NCBI RefSeq assembly: GCF_048771995.1
Contig: NC_133024.1
Coordinates: 27,420,001 to 27,484,000 of the forward strand
Reading direction: 5' to 3'
Source: Taeniopygia guttata
Lineage: Eukaryota > Chordata > Aves > Passeriformes > Estrildidae
Length of the DNA: 64,000 bases
Made by a program: the position numbers and the translations under genes. The notes beneath the pieces were generated by a model. It was not told the DNA's origin, did no database searches, and saw nothing but the letters and a program-made list of their open reading frames with translations. Shown in pieces: positions 27,401 to 39,116 of the stretch; within the stretch, counting starts at the first letter, position 1; each line of letters starts with the position of its first letter.

Positions 27401-30220
27401 GTTTTCCTTGCCTTCCCGGGGATGCACTGGGCTGTGAGCACACACTTTGCTCTTCTCTTCAGAAGTGACCTGGAGTCTGTCTGCCCCACGGCTCGTCCTG
27501 GGCAGGGAAGCAAACCAAGGAGTTTGTGGGCATTTCAGCTAATTGTGCACACCTTGTCATGTTCATATCCACAGCTATCCATGCCAGAAGCCAGTTCCAC
27601 AGTGCTGTCAGCAGATAATGAGTTTTGGAGGCTGAATTCAAAGAAGATTCAAAAGACAGTAGTAGAGACAATCATGTCTGATTGAATTTGGGCAGGGTCT
27701 TGTGAATGCATCTAACAGAAAGAAGAGGTGTTCACTACAGCTGCACAGATGGTGTCAGTGACCTACAATTTCTGCTGTCACAAATGTCAGGTCTACACTC
27801 CTGGACCAGACCAGCCAGTTCAACGGTAGCTCATGAGGCTGCAGATCTGTTTAGCTTCCAGCTCTTTCCCACCACAATAGCTCATTCACTGGCCCATCTG
27901 GGCTGCTTGAGCTGGGAGGCCAACAATACTTTGGGAAAGTTTTAACAAGTTTCTGCACCTGCCACTATAATATCTCATTTCTAAGTTAGCAAAAATCAAA
28001 ACTTCAGGCTCGCATACTTGCACAGAAATGTTGAAGGCATGAACCCTAAAGGCTAAAAGAAGCTAAAAGCCAAATAAAATTCTCCAGTGTTTATTTTTCA
28101 TATCTTAGAAATTTAAATCAATATCATAAATTTGTTGGTACCTCTGTCCTGATGAGAGCACTTACAGGCCATTAAAAATGGCAGAACACAAAGGGTATTT
28201 GAGTTGCTTTTACACTGCAGGAAGCAAAAAACATCTCCCATGTGCTAGTAAAGGGTCCAGGCATTGTAGCTGGGAGTTGTACCTACTCACACTGTCTGTG
28301 AATTATCATCTTGGAAGGATGAAGCAGTGAGTTACAAACAGTTTAGAGATTCATTAAACCCCCTGGAATACTGTTGCTTGCCTAAGTGAATGCACAGCCA
28401 TTGGCCACTGCCAAAGAACTTGGCCACAGGGCTCTGTCCCAAGCAATCACAATGCTGATGAGGTGATGCATTTTTCAGGAGGGATTTTTAATCTCCTGAT
28501 AGCAAAACAAGTTAGTGTTATACAAACAGTACAAAGTTTACCACAGGATTGAGCTTTAATCTCTGGTGGTTGCTTATTGACTGCAGAAGAAACAGAAGCT
28601 ACTTAGTGAAAAGACCTCCTCAAAATCCTGTTTGCTGGGAAACTTGAAGAGAGGCTCTCACCCCCTTCAGCTTTCCCTGAAACCTAAAGTAAGTCTGAAC
28701 TGAGGTCTGAATTGGAAGACAGGACTGGGCCTGGGTTGTTTAAAATTCCTGCTTATTCTGCCATGAGAGGACTTGGTTTATCTTATTGTGCTTGATGATG
28801 TTGACATTTCTAAAAGTTAGAAAAGCAGAAATTGTGATAGATGGTTTAAAGGCTGTCACAGTGCATTTATGAAGACTTGTGCTATCAGCACAATTCTTGA
28901 AGTCAGAGAAAGCAGGCTTGGGATACTTTCGTCCCCTGGTACCTAATGCCTGTCAGAGCAGACAGAACAATACTGAAGAAATCAGTTGCATTTCTTCTTC
29001 CTCTTTCAATGAGTTCCTCACCTTGGGTTATTTACTAGCAGAGACTTGTGAGTTCATATTTTCAAATGTAAACACAGGTACTTCAGTCAGTGAGAAGCAG
29101 GGTGCCTGCAGTTTGACAGATTGTTTCTGTGTACATAACCTGTGTGTTTATCTGTACCAAAAGTGACCAACATGGGACACATGGGGCTGATTTTGGTGAA
29201 GCTTTCAACCCTTGCTAATCTGGGGTGGGAGGTTAATCCTGAAAATTAGGATATTTACTTCTTCCTGTACATTTTTTAGAGAAGTCAGACCAAACCACAG
29301 CTGTTTTAAAATTTTATGTTTCCACATATCTTTATAAATACTTATTTTAATCAGGACTGCAGAAGTAATTGCAACAAACAATTTAGAAAATTGACTTTGC
29401 CTGTGTTTTGTACATGTTTCTGCACACATGGGCATGGTTTGCTAAAACATTGATTTGCATAGCTTTCAGTTCTTGCTTCCTCAAAAGTATGTAAGTGCAG
29501 GCATTTTCTGGACAGCATTTATGTTGGTTTGATTAGACATCTGGGTCACACAGCTTCACTTCCATTCCTGAAAGGCTGAGGTTAGTTCTCAGAAACATGT
29601 TTCATATTGTGGAATTTGTTTTTCGCCAGTGTTTTCTCATGGTTTGTCCAAATTCTGTATGTTCCTTTTATAATGTACATCAGTGCTCCAGCATGTAATG
29701 CAAACACCCAGAAGATATTTGTTACAGAAGAGAAAGGAAAACCTGTAGACAATGCTTTGTTTTTTGCCACAGCACTGGCCTTGACAGTGACTTGTTCTCA
29801 GGGTCTGGACATAGTTTTACTGTGTGCTCATGCTGGAGCCGGTTACATGTAAACTCTGTATTTACTTGTTTCCAGATTTCATGATCTTGAATTCCATCTC
29901 TGTGCTCCATAACTAATTGTTCAGTCACGGTGCCGTCCTTAGGGGTAATCTAAAAAATGATGTTCTGGGACGACCTTTGAGCAGAATTAGTGGAACAAAT
30001 AAGGCAGCTTGTTTTAAGATGGAGCTTATGACAGAATTACGCAACTGAAATAGCAGAGGACCCAAAATGTCCTCTTCAGGCTGCTGTTTAAAACAGAATG
30101 AAGAGAGGCACAGAGATGCAACCTTCCTCCTGCTCTCATGGCTGCATCTGCAAGTTTTCTTCCTACTGGGGTAGAGGATTCATAGACCAATGTGCAAGAT
30201 AGACTGAGACAATGCTCAGC
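24411..30220. other. Intergenic DNA upstream of HAO2
   Basis: No gene is supported. Mammalian HAO2 has noncoding 5' exons, so an untranslated exon and the true promoter could lie here, but I cannot place one from sequence alone. Confidence 0.45.
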
Positions 30221-30228
30221 AGCTCTTC

Positions 30229-30235
30229 TATAAAA
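30229..30235 (+). promoter_or_regulatory. TATA-like box upstream of HAO2
   Basis: TATAAAA lies 115 bases before the HAO2 start codon. Transcription from it would begin near 30260 and run straight into the first coding exon. The alternative is that a pyrimidine-rich acceptor ending at 30337 joins an upstream noncoding exon, as in mammals. The sequence does not decide between them. Confidence 0.35.
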
Positions 30236-30349
30236 CAGATGGATCCAAGCTTTGCATTCAGTGACATAAGAGCCCCTGGAAGAGAGAATGACAGTTCAGG
30301 GATCTAATTTCTGCTCCATGTTATTCTTTTCTTCAAGGTTCCCTCAACA

Positions 30350-30480
30350 ATGTCTATGGTGTGTCTGTCTGACTTCGAAGATTATGCTAAGAAGTATTTA
30401 CCCAAGATGGCTTGGGATTATTTTGCAGCTGGAGCAGATGACTGTACCACACGAGATGAAAACATCCTGGCATATAAAAG
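30350..30480 (+). CDS. HAO2: HAO2 coding exon 1
   Basis: Codes residues 1-43 and the first two bases of codon 44, with donor GTAGTG. It carries the N-terminal DYFAAGADD segment with Tyr24. Intron 1 (30481-31259) holds a short TAGGG array. Confidence 0.95.
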
Positions 30481-33400
30481 GTAGTGTGAGAAGGAAATGA
30501 AGGGGGTACTGGGACCTTTTAAACTGTTTTTGTGCAAGTGTTTGGATTTGACAGGCAAAAACATCTAAAGCCTTGTCTTTCCAGGGGGTTCCCAAGTTAA
30601 ATGCAAAACCTGAGCAACATGCACTGTGTGCTCTGATGCCAGACTGAGTATGACACAGGTTGTATGAGGCTTTAGGGATGCTGAGGGTACAGGCAGGTGC
30701 TAGGGTAGGGTAGGGTAGGGTAGAGTACAGTGTGCTATGGAGTGTGTGGCATTACAGGAAAGGGCATGAGCAGCTCTAATAGAATGAGTTGCAAGAGAGA
30801 GCTCCTGGTGAACAGCAGGAAGCCTATGTGCAGGTAGGGTGGGATTTGGGGAGCATGCTGCAGAGCCTGAGAGCAGGCACACTGTGCAGTGAGGACAGAC
30901 ACATGAATGGGGATGTGGAAGGACCCAGCCTGCCTGCAAGTAAAAGGAACCTGGGGAGGGCAGGGGGAGAGCAAGACATGGTGAGCTGAGGCAGGAGATG
31001 CAGAAATCATGTACTGTGACTGGTAAAGCAGGACAAATGAAAAGTGGAAGTGACTGAACTGCTGGCTGAATTGACCTCTAAAAGCAAACAGAAAAGACAA
31101 AGAGCCTTTTTTGTATTTTCTTTTATTATAATTTTTATTTGGTATTTTCTTCATTGGCTCAGATTCCTAATTTGCAATTTGTGAACAAATTGGTTTCTAT
31201 GAAATTCCAGAAAACTCACTGAACATCGACTATCCTGAAGGGGTTTTTTTGCCTTACAGAATTCGTTTCCGGCCACGGATGCTGCGGGACGTATCCGTGA
31301 TGGACATCAGGACTAAAATCCTGGGTTCTGAAATCGGCTTTCCTGTAGGAATTGCTCCTACAGGCTTCCACCAGCTAGCATGGCCTGATGGAGAGAAAAG
31401 CACAGCCAGAGGTACTCTTCTGCTCTGGTGCCATGCAGCACCAAAAGGGGGGTTGTAGGAAAGCCTCAAGAAGCTGTTAGGATGATTTGAAGTGTGACTG
31501 AGAAAAATTTTCAGGCTTGAGGGGGCAAACTCCATTCCCACTTTCTGACATCCTGCATAGGAATCTGTATAGATGTTGCTCTTCTTCTCCAGCTACCAAC
31601 ATAAAAAAATCAGCCCCATGGAGTCTGATGCAAACTGAAGACAAGGGCAGTGGACACATTTCTGACTCATACCAAAAACCACATAAGGTTTTCAGTCCTG
31701 GGGGCTCTAGGTGGGTTGTAAAAGTGGTGGATGGGACTCAGACTATGAATTCCTTGTTACTGGTTAAGAGATATCCCCTTTTCACAAATTCTGTGGAGAG
31801 TTTGGAGACCTGACCCCTAGAAATGCTTTTTCTTCTCTGTACACTGGGTAGATCTAACAGCACATTCCCGAGAGGACTCAGTCATAAAGATAAAATTCAC
31901 AGTTTTTCTAAAAATGTTGCTGCAAAATGAAAGCACAGCTTTCATTTAATTACCTCTCCCTTTTCTGCTTTCTTAACCATGGACTAACAGGAGTGCATGG
32001 TAAATACACTGTCATTGTTAATCCCGGGACATAGCTGCCCTCTGCTTTGTAGGATGCGCACAAAATCAGGAGTTGGGGTGGTCTCTGCAAACAGTGCATG
32101 GTCTTGTATCTCACATCTGGCAAGACCCTTCAGATGCCTTTGTTTTTGACTCCCTCCCAATGCCTCCCAAGCGGCCAGAGCAATGAACATCTGCTACATT
32201 GCCAGCACCTACTCCACCTGCACGCTGGAGGAGATCTCCGCGGCTGCGCCCGGCGGTCTCCGCTGGTTCCAGCTCTACATCCACCGCAACAGGGCAGCTT
32301 CCCAGCAGCTGGTCCAACGGGCAGAGGCCTTGGGCTTCCAGGGCCTCGTCCTCACCGCGGATCTGCCCTACTCAGGCAAGAGACGTGACGATGTCCGCAA
32401 TGGCTTCCGCCTTCCTCCCCACATGAAAGTGAAGAACTTGGAACGAGCCTTTGAGGTTTGTAAAATGAGCCCGTCCTTTCATTCACCACTCTGGCATGTA
32501 CCACATGAGAGAAAAACCACTGGGTAACTGCTGCCCTGGCATTTGCTGTAGTGGGGTGTATCTTCTCCCCTACTGGTTCTGCAGCATCCTGGCTTGATCT
32601 CCTGCCAGACCGGGTTCTGCCTTCAAAACCCCCACCCAGCTGTCTTAGAGACACTGATCTCCACCCCATTGCAATTATTCTCCTCCAGAGACATGTGACA
32701 TTTCTGGAGCTGATGAACATGTCTGTTGGCAAGTTTGATTAATCTGTTCTAGGGCAAGGAAAGACACCAAGGGACCTGTGTATTGTTGCAGCCTGGATGA
32801 ATTTTCCTTTTGTTGTTCCATTTTGGCTGTAGGGGGATGACTGGTCTGAGTATGGACTGCCACCCAACAGCTTGGATCCTTCAGTCACCTGGAATGACAT
32901 CTACTGGCTGCGGAGCCTGACACGCCTGCCCATTATCATCAAAGGCATCTTGACAAAAGAAGATGCAGAGCTGGCAGTGAAACACGGAGTTCAGGGAATC
33001 ATTGTGTCCAACCATGGTGGGAGGCAACTGGATGAAGGACCTGCCACTGTAAGTGAGAAGGGATGAAAATGGATGTGCCACATTTTCCCCATTTACGGTC
33101 TGCATGTTTGCATTAACCCGGGTATCTCTATGCCCAGGTTTGTGCGTAACACTTCTGGTGGACTTGAGTTTTTCCAGTGGCCATGGATGTGTGCAGAGAT
33201 ACTTTAGCTTTAAACTGGTGAGATCCATGCCTTGGCATGGGGGCTACCCACTGAAGTATTTCCTCAGCTTCTTGGGAGGGTTCTGTAAGTACCACAGAAC
33301 CCACTTAAGTGCAGATAAACTACTGGCCTAAGTCAGGGAGAGTTCCTGCCCGTGCCTCCATCGGCTGGTGCAGCGCACTCAAACTCTTTGCGCACTGCAG

Positions 33401-36400
33401 CAAAAAGAAAACAAAGCTCTGGAACCAAAATTGTACAAATGAGAGCATAATGTATTCTCATTGTTCACATCTGTCAAAACATGCAAAACAATGCAGCTAG
33501 ATTTAGTGAGAGGTCTGCTTGCGTATTTACAGGCTCAAGTCTAAATGGGAATTTATTGACTTACATGAGCCAGAAAAAGGATAACTTATCTGGAGAAAAA
33601 TTCCCCTGCTTTTAAATTTATACAAAGAAATCATGCATTGTTTGGACATGTGTGTATTTCACTGGCTTAATTTGGCTTCTGTCAGTTTTTCCAATTGCTC
33701 TTATTTTACAGTTCTGCATTGCACAGTATCTTACGAACTTTCTTTTCTCAGTTTTCTTTTGTTAAATAAAAATAGGTACTGGGGAATTCTATTCTATGTC
33801 AAGACTGACAATAACAAAAAAAATTAATAAAGTCAGTGCTAAAGGCATAATAACAGAAATGACATCCACATTAAACTGTTCTTCTACATTAAAAGCTGTT
33901 TTGCATAGACAGACAAGGCAGTAGATACCTAGTTGGGCTCTGCTATTTTTCTGGTGCCAAGCCTGGCTCTTGCTGAGTTAGTCCTAGAAAATTTCAGCCT
34001 CAAGGTTTTCAGTTTGAAATTCAGAAAAAAAAATATTAAAAGAAGGCAAAATGGTGTAAGACAGTGCAGAAAAGAGCCTTTTGGATTTGCTCTGAAGGAG
34101 AGTCAATTATGTCCAGTGCATTGTCCTGCCCTGGTTGTACTGCCTTTGGGGCCTGAGCCAGCATCTCTGCATGGTACTGCCCTGCAATAACATCCAAGGC
34201 TTACTCCATGCTGAACTCTACAGAAAAGACCTTAGGGAATCAGGATACTTAACCTGGAGGAAATGACTGACTGTACTATATAGCAAATGAAACCCTTCAC
34301 AGATGCTTTAGAGGGAGGCACTCAACAAGTGGTCACCAGGATTAAATTGAAATGTAAGCTTAGGTAGTTTGAGCAGTAGAAGTCTGACATCAGTCTTTTT
34401 TGCAAACAGCTGTATTATTCATCAGTGTCTCAAATAAAAGTAAAATATTGATGACAGTTATTCCCGTTTAAATTTATATTTAAAATCTTTCATAAATCTA
34501 TTGAAAATGTTACTTTTTCACTAATCAAAAGTGATAGCAAAGAATATCAGTATAAGCAAAGCACTGGAAAATGGCATTAAGTATCTGGAAAGCAGAAAAG
34601 GGAGCTGTACATTATTCTGCAGCTCCTGGTGCTGAGCTATTTATGATGCATTGTCACAAATGATGTTTCATTTTGAGAAGGTCTCCTACTAAAGCACCGC
34701 ATCCCTGCCTGTCTCTTTGGAATATATCCTCATTCTCTTGGAACCAAAAGCTGCCCTCGAGGTGAGACTGGCTACTTCTTTGCAGATTGATGCTCTGGTT
34801 GAGGTTGTGGAGGCAGTACGAGGCAGAGTGGAAGTTTATGTAGATGGTGGGATACGAAAAGGAAGCGACGTGTTAAAAGCACTGGCACTGGGAGCAAAAT
34901 GCGTCTTCATCGGAAGACCAGCATTGTGGGGCCTGGCTTACAAGGTGAGTAAGGAGCTCTGAGTCCATATAGCTGCTTCTCACACTGTCCAACAGTCCTG
35001 CAACTGAAGTCACAGAGTTTTCACTGGTGTCGGAATCTGTGGGATTGCTGATTCTGAGATTGTAAAAAGTCTCTGTCTTTCTGCTCCATTGCCAAAGAAG
35101 AAGCCATAATTTGTCTGTGCTGTTTTCAAGGTTGTTTATTCTTGCTTATCTCTAACATGTTCTGCTGCCCTGCCGCAGGTCTGTCCTGCAGGGCAGCGTG
35201 TGGGGCTCTGCCCCCAGTGGGATGTTACAAACATTATATACCAGAAACTACCTGTGCTATATTTACAATAATGTGCCAATATCTGTCACCTACATTGAAC
35301 AGTGTGTCCCCAGCCTAAACCAATAGAAAAATGCCAACACCACAGTGAAACATGGGGGGCATGAAGAAGGAGAAAAAGGACAAGACACACCCAATTTCCT
35401 GCATCTTGTCCCCTTTGAACCCCTAATCTAGAATCCTAAAATTTGACTTTTGCACCCGTGCCACACTTAATTATTACTTATATCAAGCACTCAGAGCTTG
35501 TAATTCATCCTGTAAGATTGAAATCTCTTTTCCATGGGCAGAGATCAGAGACAGTATCTCTGGGGGCTCTATCAGGGGGGTTCCTGACTCCCTGCCAGGG
35601 TCCCAGGCCTTCCAGGGCAGCCAGAGGGAAGCCCTGGATTCCCACGCACTGGTGGAGAATATTTTTTTTTAATTTTTAATTTTTGCTGAATTTGAGGTGG
35701 AATCATCCCAAATTGAATGAAACCCTGGCATTTCCTCTGATTTAAAAATACCACTGAATTTGACAATTTCCTGGGATTTTGAACAATGGGATTTTGAAGG
35801 TGATAGCATTGTTTTGTGGGATCTTATTTCTTGTTGTTGCAATTTGGTGCTAAAATACTTTAGGACTCAAGATCATCAGTGCTTTTGAAAACTGGAGCTG
35901 GGTTTATTTGCCAGAAAGATTAATCTGACAATTCTATTTGCTTTCAGCAAATAGTTGGGAACAATACATGGTTTTGGTAGAACAGTTTCACAGCAGTGCA
36001 TGAATTCTTCAGAAATACATCTAGAACTCCATCCCACAGATGGCTGAAACATTTTGGACCAGGCTGAACAAAACTGTGTCCTGGAGGTGCCTGGGTTTTC
36101 CACTGCTATTTCAGTCCCAGCTTTACTGCTTCTCAACTCTGAGCATATTTCTATGATCCAGAGTAATGAATTAGGCCTCTGATGCAGGAGGTAAACATAA
36201 TATAATTAAAATTAAAATATTATTATACCAGTTGGAGTTTGTTTCTAATTTTTTGCTTTTTACACTCTGGATGGAATCTTTCAAAACTTTCCTGTAGAAG
36301 AAAATACTTCTTTTTTATGGTATAGACACATTTCCTTTCTTTTAAATGCCACTCCTGTCCAGTGGTGTGATTGCTGTGGATTTCAGTAGCAAAGCTTTGA

Positions 36401-39116
36401 TCAAGAAATCACCTGAATCTCCCGAAAAAAAAACCTGTAAGAGTTGGCAGCACTATTTCTTCTGCCAGTAAACAACAAAAGGCTTAAGATGAAAAAAGTG
36501 ACCCTGTGGGTTGTTTGCACTTTTTCCACAATGGAAACAGAAAGAAGATGGGATTTTGGGGGTTTCAATTGTGCTTTGGTGTTATATTCCATAGAGTATT
36601 CCTAAAGATATATCTCACTGGCATTACCAAAGCATATAATAGAGGAAGGGCATAAACAAGTGCTAACATTGTCTGCACCCAAAGCATTCATTATTGCAAG
36701 ACATTAAAAGAAAATTTAAGAGAAAAAAGAATTTTAATCCTCCAGTATTTCATAGGAAGATCAAAATCTTCTGTACATTTTATTGGCTTTTGAGCTTCTT
36801 GGTGCCACTTACACAGAGAAAAACACATAGTCTACTATTTTGAAAGATTCCAGTATTTGATGTAAACTACAGTTTGCTGTCCAGTATTTGAGTAAACTAC
36901 AGTTTCTGGAGTGGTAACATATATAAAACTCTCAATACTTCATTAAAACCTATCAGCATTGTAAGGCTTGACATTTTAAATAGCAAGCCCATTGGTGGGG
37001 GAAAACTGAAAGCTAAAAAAAAAAAAAAGAACCGGCTACAAATGTCAGAAGTGAAAAACAGCTTTGTTTTCTTTCCCTGTTCAGATGTATCCCAAAAGGA
37101 AAAGCATCTAAATTAATCTGTGATGAACTGAGCACATCCATCATATAATTTTAATCATTCATCTGCATGAGAGACTAGAATTGGGAATTGGCACAGACTT
37201 AAGGGACTATCCCAGCTCTCAGGGTGCAGGCATCCTGCCAGTGTTCCATTTACCCTGACTGCTTTCTCTGTTGCTGCAGGGTGAAGAAGGTCTTCAGGAT
37301 GTCTTGAGAATTCTTCAGGATGAGTTTCGCTTGTCCATGGCCTTAGCTGGTAAGTACTTTGTTTGTAATGAGTGTTACAGATGTTTATGCATGCAAGTCC
37401 TGTAAAATCGGGAGTGTGATTGTCACAAAAAGGGAATCCATAGAAGCTGTGATAGTTTTAGTTGCTATACTTGAGATTCTCTGCTTCCTCTGAAACCATG
37501 TGGCACTCCAGGCGTCACAGCAGTAAAGGGAGTAGGTTAGAGCAGCTTTATGACCCAAATAAAGAGATGCAGAAATGCTAAGTACAGCCAAGCAAAACTT
37601 GGAATTTCTGTTCTCCTGGGAAGGAGAGAATAAGTTTTTCAGTATTTAATTAGTGTTTATCAAGGTAAAATGCAACTGATCTTTTCTTCTGCATTAAGGG
37701 TTCATTAAAAATGGATGCAGAAGTTTTCTCTGTGTGTTAGAGAATACAGTCTGTAGGTGATTACACATGTTTTAAAAGCCTTTGTGTCCCCCCCCACCTT
37801 TTACTCTCACTCTGTGGTTCTCACTCCTGCTCCCAGCTGTAGCTGCCCTGATTGACCCTCTCACCAAACAGCAAATTTGCAGAGCCCAGTTTTACACTTG
37901 AACAAGAGAGTTATGGCACTGGAACAGGCTCCCTAGGGCAGTGGTCACAGCACCAAGCCTGACAGAGTTCAAGAAGCATTTGGACAATGCTCTCAGGCAT
38001 GTGGTGTGATTCTTGGGGTGTCCTTTTCAGGGCCAGGAGTTGGACTGGATGATCCCTGTGGGTTCCTTCCAAAGCAGGATATTCTATACATCCTGCTTTG
38101 GATATATATATTCTATATATATTCTACATGTAGAACTCAAGTGGATAGCAACACTGAATGGGAGACTGGAGCTGAAATCCCTCTGGCCATAGCGTGGTTT
38201 TATGGGTTACTTTTTCAACCAGTGAAAATTCCTTAGTTTTTTTCCACAGCAGACTTTTACAGTTCTTTTCATGCAAAAAGGCACAGGATTCAGCAAGAAT
38301 AGCAGGTGGGGATCCTTTTGCTGATGCTGTGAAATTCATTGAATGATACAATCTTTTAGGTTGGAAAAGACCTTTAAGATCAACAAGTCCAACTGTTAAT
38401 GCAACACTGCCAATTCCACCATGAGACCATATCCCTTAGTGCCATATCTATGTGTCTTTTAAACACATTCAGAGCTGGCGACTCAACCACTTCCTTGGCA
38501 GCCTATTCCAGTGCTTGATTACAATTTCTGTGAAGAAATTCTTCCTAATATCCAGTTTAAACCTTGCCTGAACAGAGGATTCAAGGTGCAGCCTCACCAG
38601 CACCCAGAACAGGGGGACAATCACTGGCCTGGTCCTGCTGCCCACACCATTGCTGACAGAGGCCAGGATACCCACCTGGGTACACAGCTGGCTCATGTCC
38701 AGCCAGCTGTCACCCAGCACCCCTATTCCACCCATATTTATCCAAATTAAATGGCAATGCAAATCTTCACCTCTGGCCATTTGGCACAGCAACCCCTGTC
38801 TTTTCTCTGTGTTTTTCTGATGACTTTACTGGATCAGATTGCACCCTACTCAGCTTGTTATAAAAATAATTTTTTTCATGTTTCTGACTCTTCTTGTGGG
38901 GGGACTCTGGTGCTGAACCTCAAGACTGAAGATGCCATTGGGGAATGGTGGTACCAACCTATTCCAACCTGGCTTGTACAAGACAGGGATTTAAAGCAGG
39001 GGGGGCTTCCAAGCTTCATCCACAGACCTTTGTCTCTCACCAGTGTTTGATTTATTGCAGGCTGTGCCAGCGTCTCAGAGATTGGCCAGCACCTGGTTCA
39101 GTTCTCAAGGCTGTGA
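30350..39116 (+). CDS. HAO2: 2-hydroxyacid oxidase 2 (complete, 7 coding exons)
   Basis: FMN-dependent peroxisomal oxidase that converts (S)-2-hydroxy acids, in mammals mainly medium- and long-chain ones, to 2-oxo acids plus hydrogen peroxide. Exons are 30350-30480, 31260-31411, 32172-32455, 32833-33048, 34786-34944, 37280-37349 and 39061-39116; they splice in frame to 355 residues (human 351). Family residues by position are Tyr24, Tyr130 in FQLY, Lys226 in IIIKG, the active-site His250 and Arg253 in SNHGGRQLD, Asp281-Gly-Gly..Arg285, and Gly304-Arg305 for FMN phosphate. The C-terminus SRL is a peroxisomal targeting signal. The start has A at -3. HAO2 rather than HAO1 is favoured by the MS-VCL-DF beginning, the ADD..TRD segment and the HSD3B neighbour. 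No stop or frameshift was found. Confidence 0.96.
30701..30725. repeat. (TAGGG)4 short tandem repeat
   Basis: Four TAGGG units plus one TAGAG unit in HAO2 intron 1. The unit is a pentamer, one base shorter than the vertebrate telomere hexamer TTAGGG. Confidence 0.9.
31260..31411 (+). CDS. HAO2: HAO2 coding exon 2
   Basis: Acceptor CTTACAG, donor GTACTC. Codes residues 44-95, including IAPTGFH, which lines the FMN site in this family, and PDGE..STAR. Confidence 0.95.
32172..32455 (+). CDS. HAO2: HAO2 coding exon 3
   Basis: Acceptor CCCAAG, donor GTTTGT (weaker than consensus but in frame). Codes residues 95-189 with LRWFQLYIH (Tyr130) and [16 protein letters not shown]. It is notably GC-rich compared with the flanking introns. 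Confidence 0.95.
32833..33048 (+). CDS. HAO2: HAO2 coding exon 4
   Basis: Acceptor GGCTGTAG, donor GTAAGT. Exactly 72 codons (190-261), phase 0 at both ends. Carries Lys226 and the catalytic His250/Arg253 motif. Confidence 0.96.
33049..34785. other. HAO2 intron 4
   Basis: AT-rich intron sequence between coding exons 4 and 5. Nothing recognisable was found inside it. Confidence 0.7.
34786..34944 (+). CDS. HAO2: HAO2 coding exon 5
   Basis: Acceptor CTTTGCAG, donor GTGAGT. Exactly 53 codons (262-314), phase 0. Carries the DGGIRKG and IGRP phosphate-binding motifs of FMN oxidases. Confidence 0.96.
35121..35644 (-). mobile_element. Solo LTR in HAO2 intron 5
   Basis: The block from TGTTTTCAAGGTTGTTTATT to GGATTCCCA resembles a common passerine endogenous-retrovirus LTR, as I recall its landmarks: the CCGCAGGTCTGTCCTGCAGGGC palindromic region, AACCAATAGAAAA, GAACCCCTAATCTA and TCCATGGGCAGAGATCAGA. 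On the - strand an AATAAA signal lies near 35135-35140, close to the presumed LTR 3' end. No viral coding sequence is attached. Its termini are inferred, and I could not find clear target-site duplications. Confidence 0.6.
37280..37349 (+). CDS. HAO2: HAO2 coding exon 6
   Basis: Acceptor TTGCTGCAG, donor GTAAGT. Short exon coding residues 315-337 and one base of codon 338 ([18 protein letters not shown]), matching the helix before the family's C-terminus. Confidence 0.94.
37890..38140 (+). mobile_element. CR1 LINE 3'-end fragment
   Basis: Landmarks in order are ACACTTGAACAAGAGAG, GGCACTGGAACAGGCTCCC, GGGCAGTGGTCACAGC, TTCAAGAAGCATTTGGACA, GGGCCAGGAGTTGGACTGG and ATGATCCCTGTGGGTTCCTT, then degenerate TATTCTATA repeats. 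This is the standard CR1 3' end. It is 5'-truncated and lies in HAO2 intron 6. Confidence 0.88.
38335..38750 (-). mobile_element. CR1 LINE fragment, reverse orientation
   Basis: Reading the reverse complement gives a CR1 3' region ending in the usual phrase; on the + strand this appears as TTTTAGGTTGGAAAAGACC, AAGATCAACAAGTCCAAC, GACTCAACCACTTCC, CTTGGCAGCCTATTCCAGTG and GAAGAAATTCTTCCTAATAT. It faces the + strand CR1 at 37890 tail to tail, about 200 bases away, and belongs to a different CR1 subtype judging by the differences. Confidence 0.88.
39061..39116 (+). CDS. HAO2: HAO2 coding exon 7 (C-terminus, SRL)
   Basis: Acceptor TTTATTGCAG. Completes Gly338, then 17 residues ending QFSRL and TGA. 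The last three residues SRL form a type 1 peroxisomal targeting signal and are identical to human HAO2. Confidence 0.95.

Noticed and set aside
30701..30725. Interstitial telomere repeat
   Set aside because: The unit is TAGGG, not TTAGGG, and there are only four copies.
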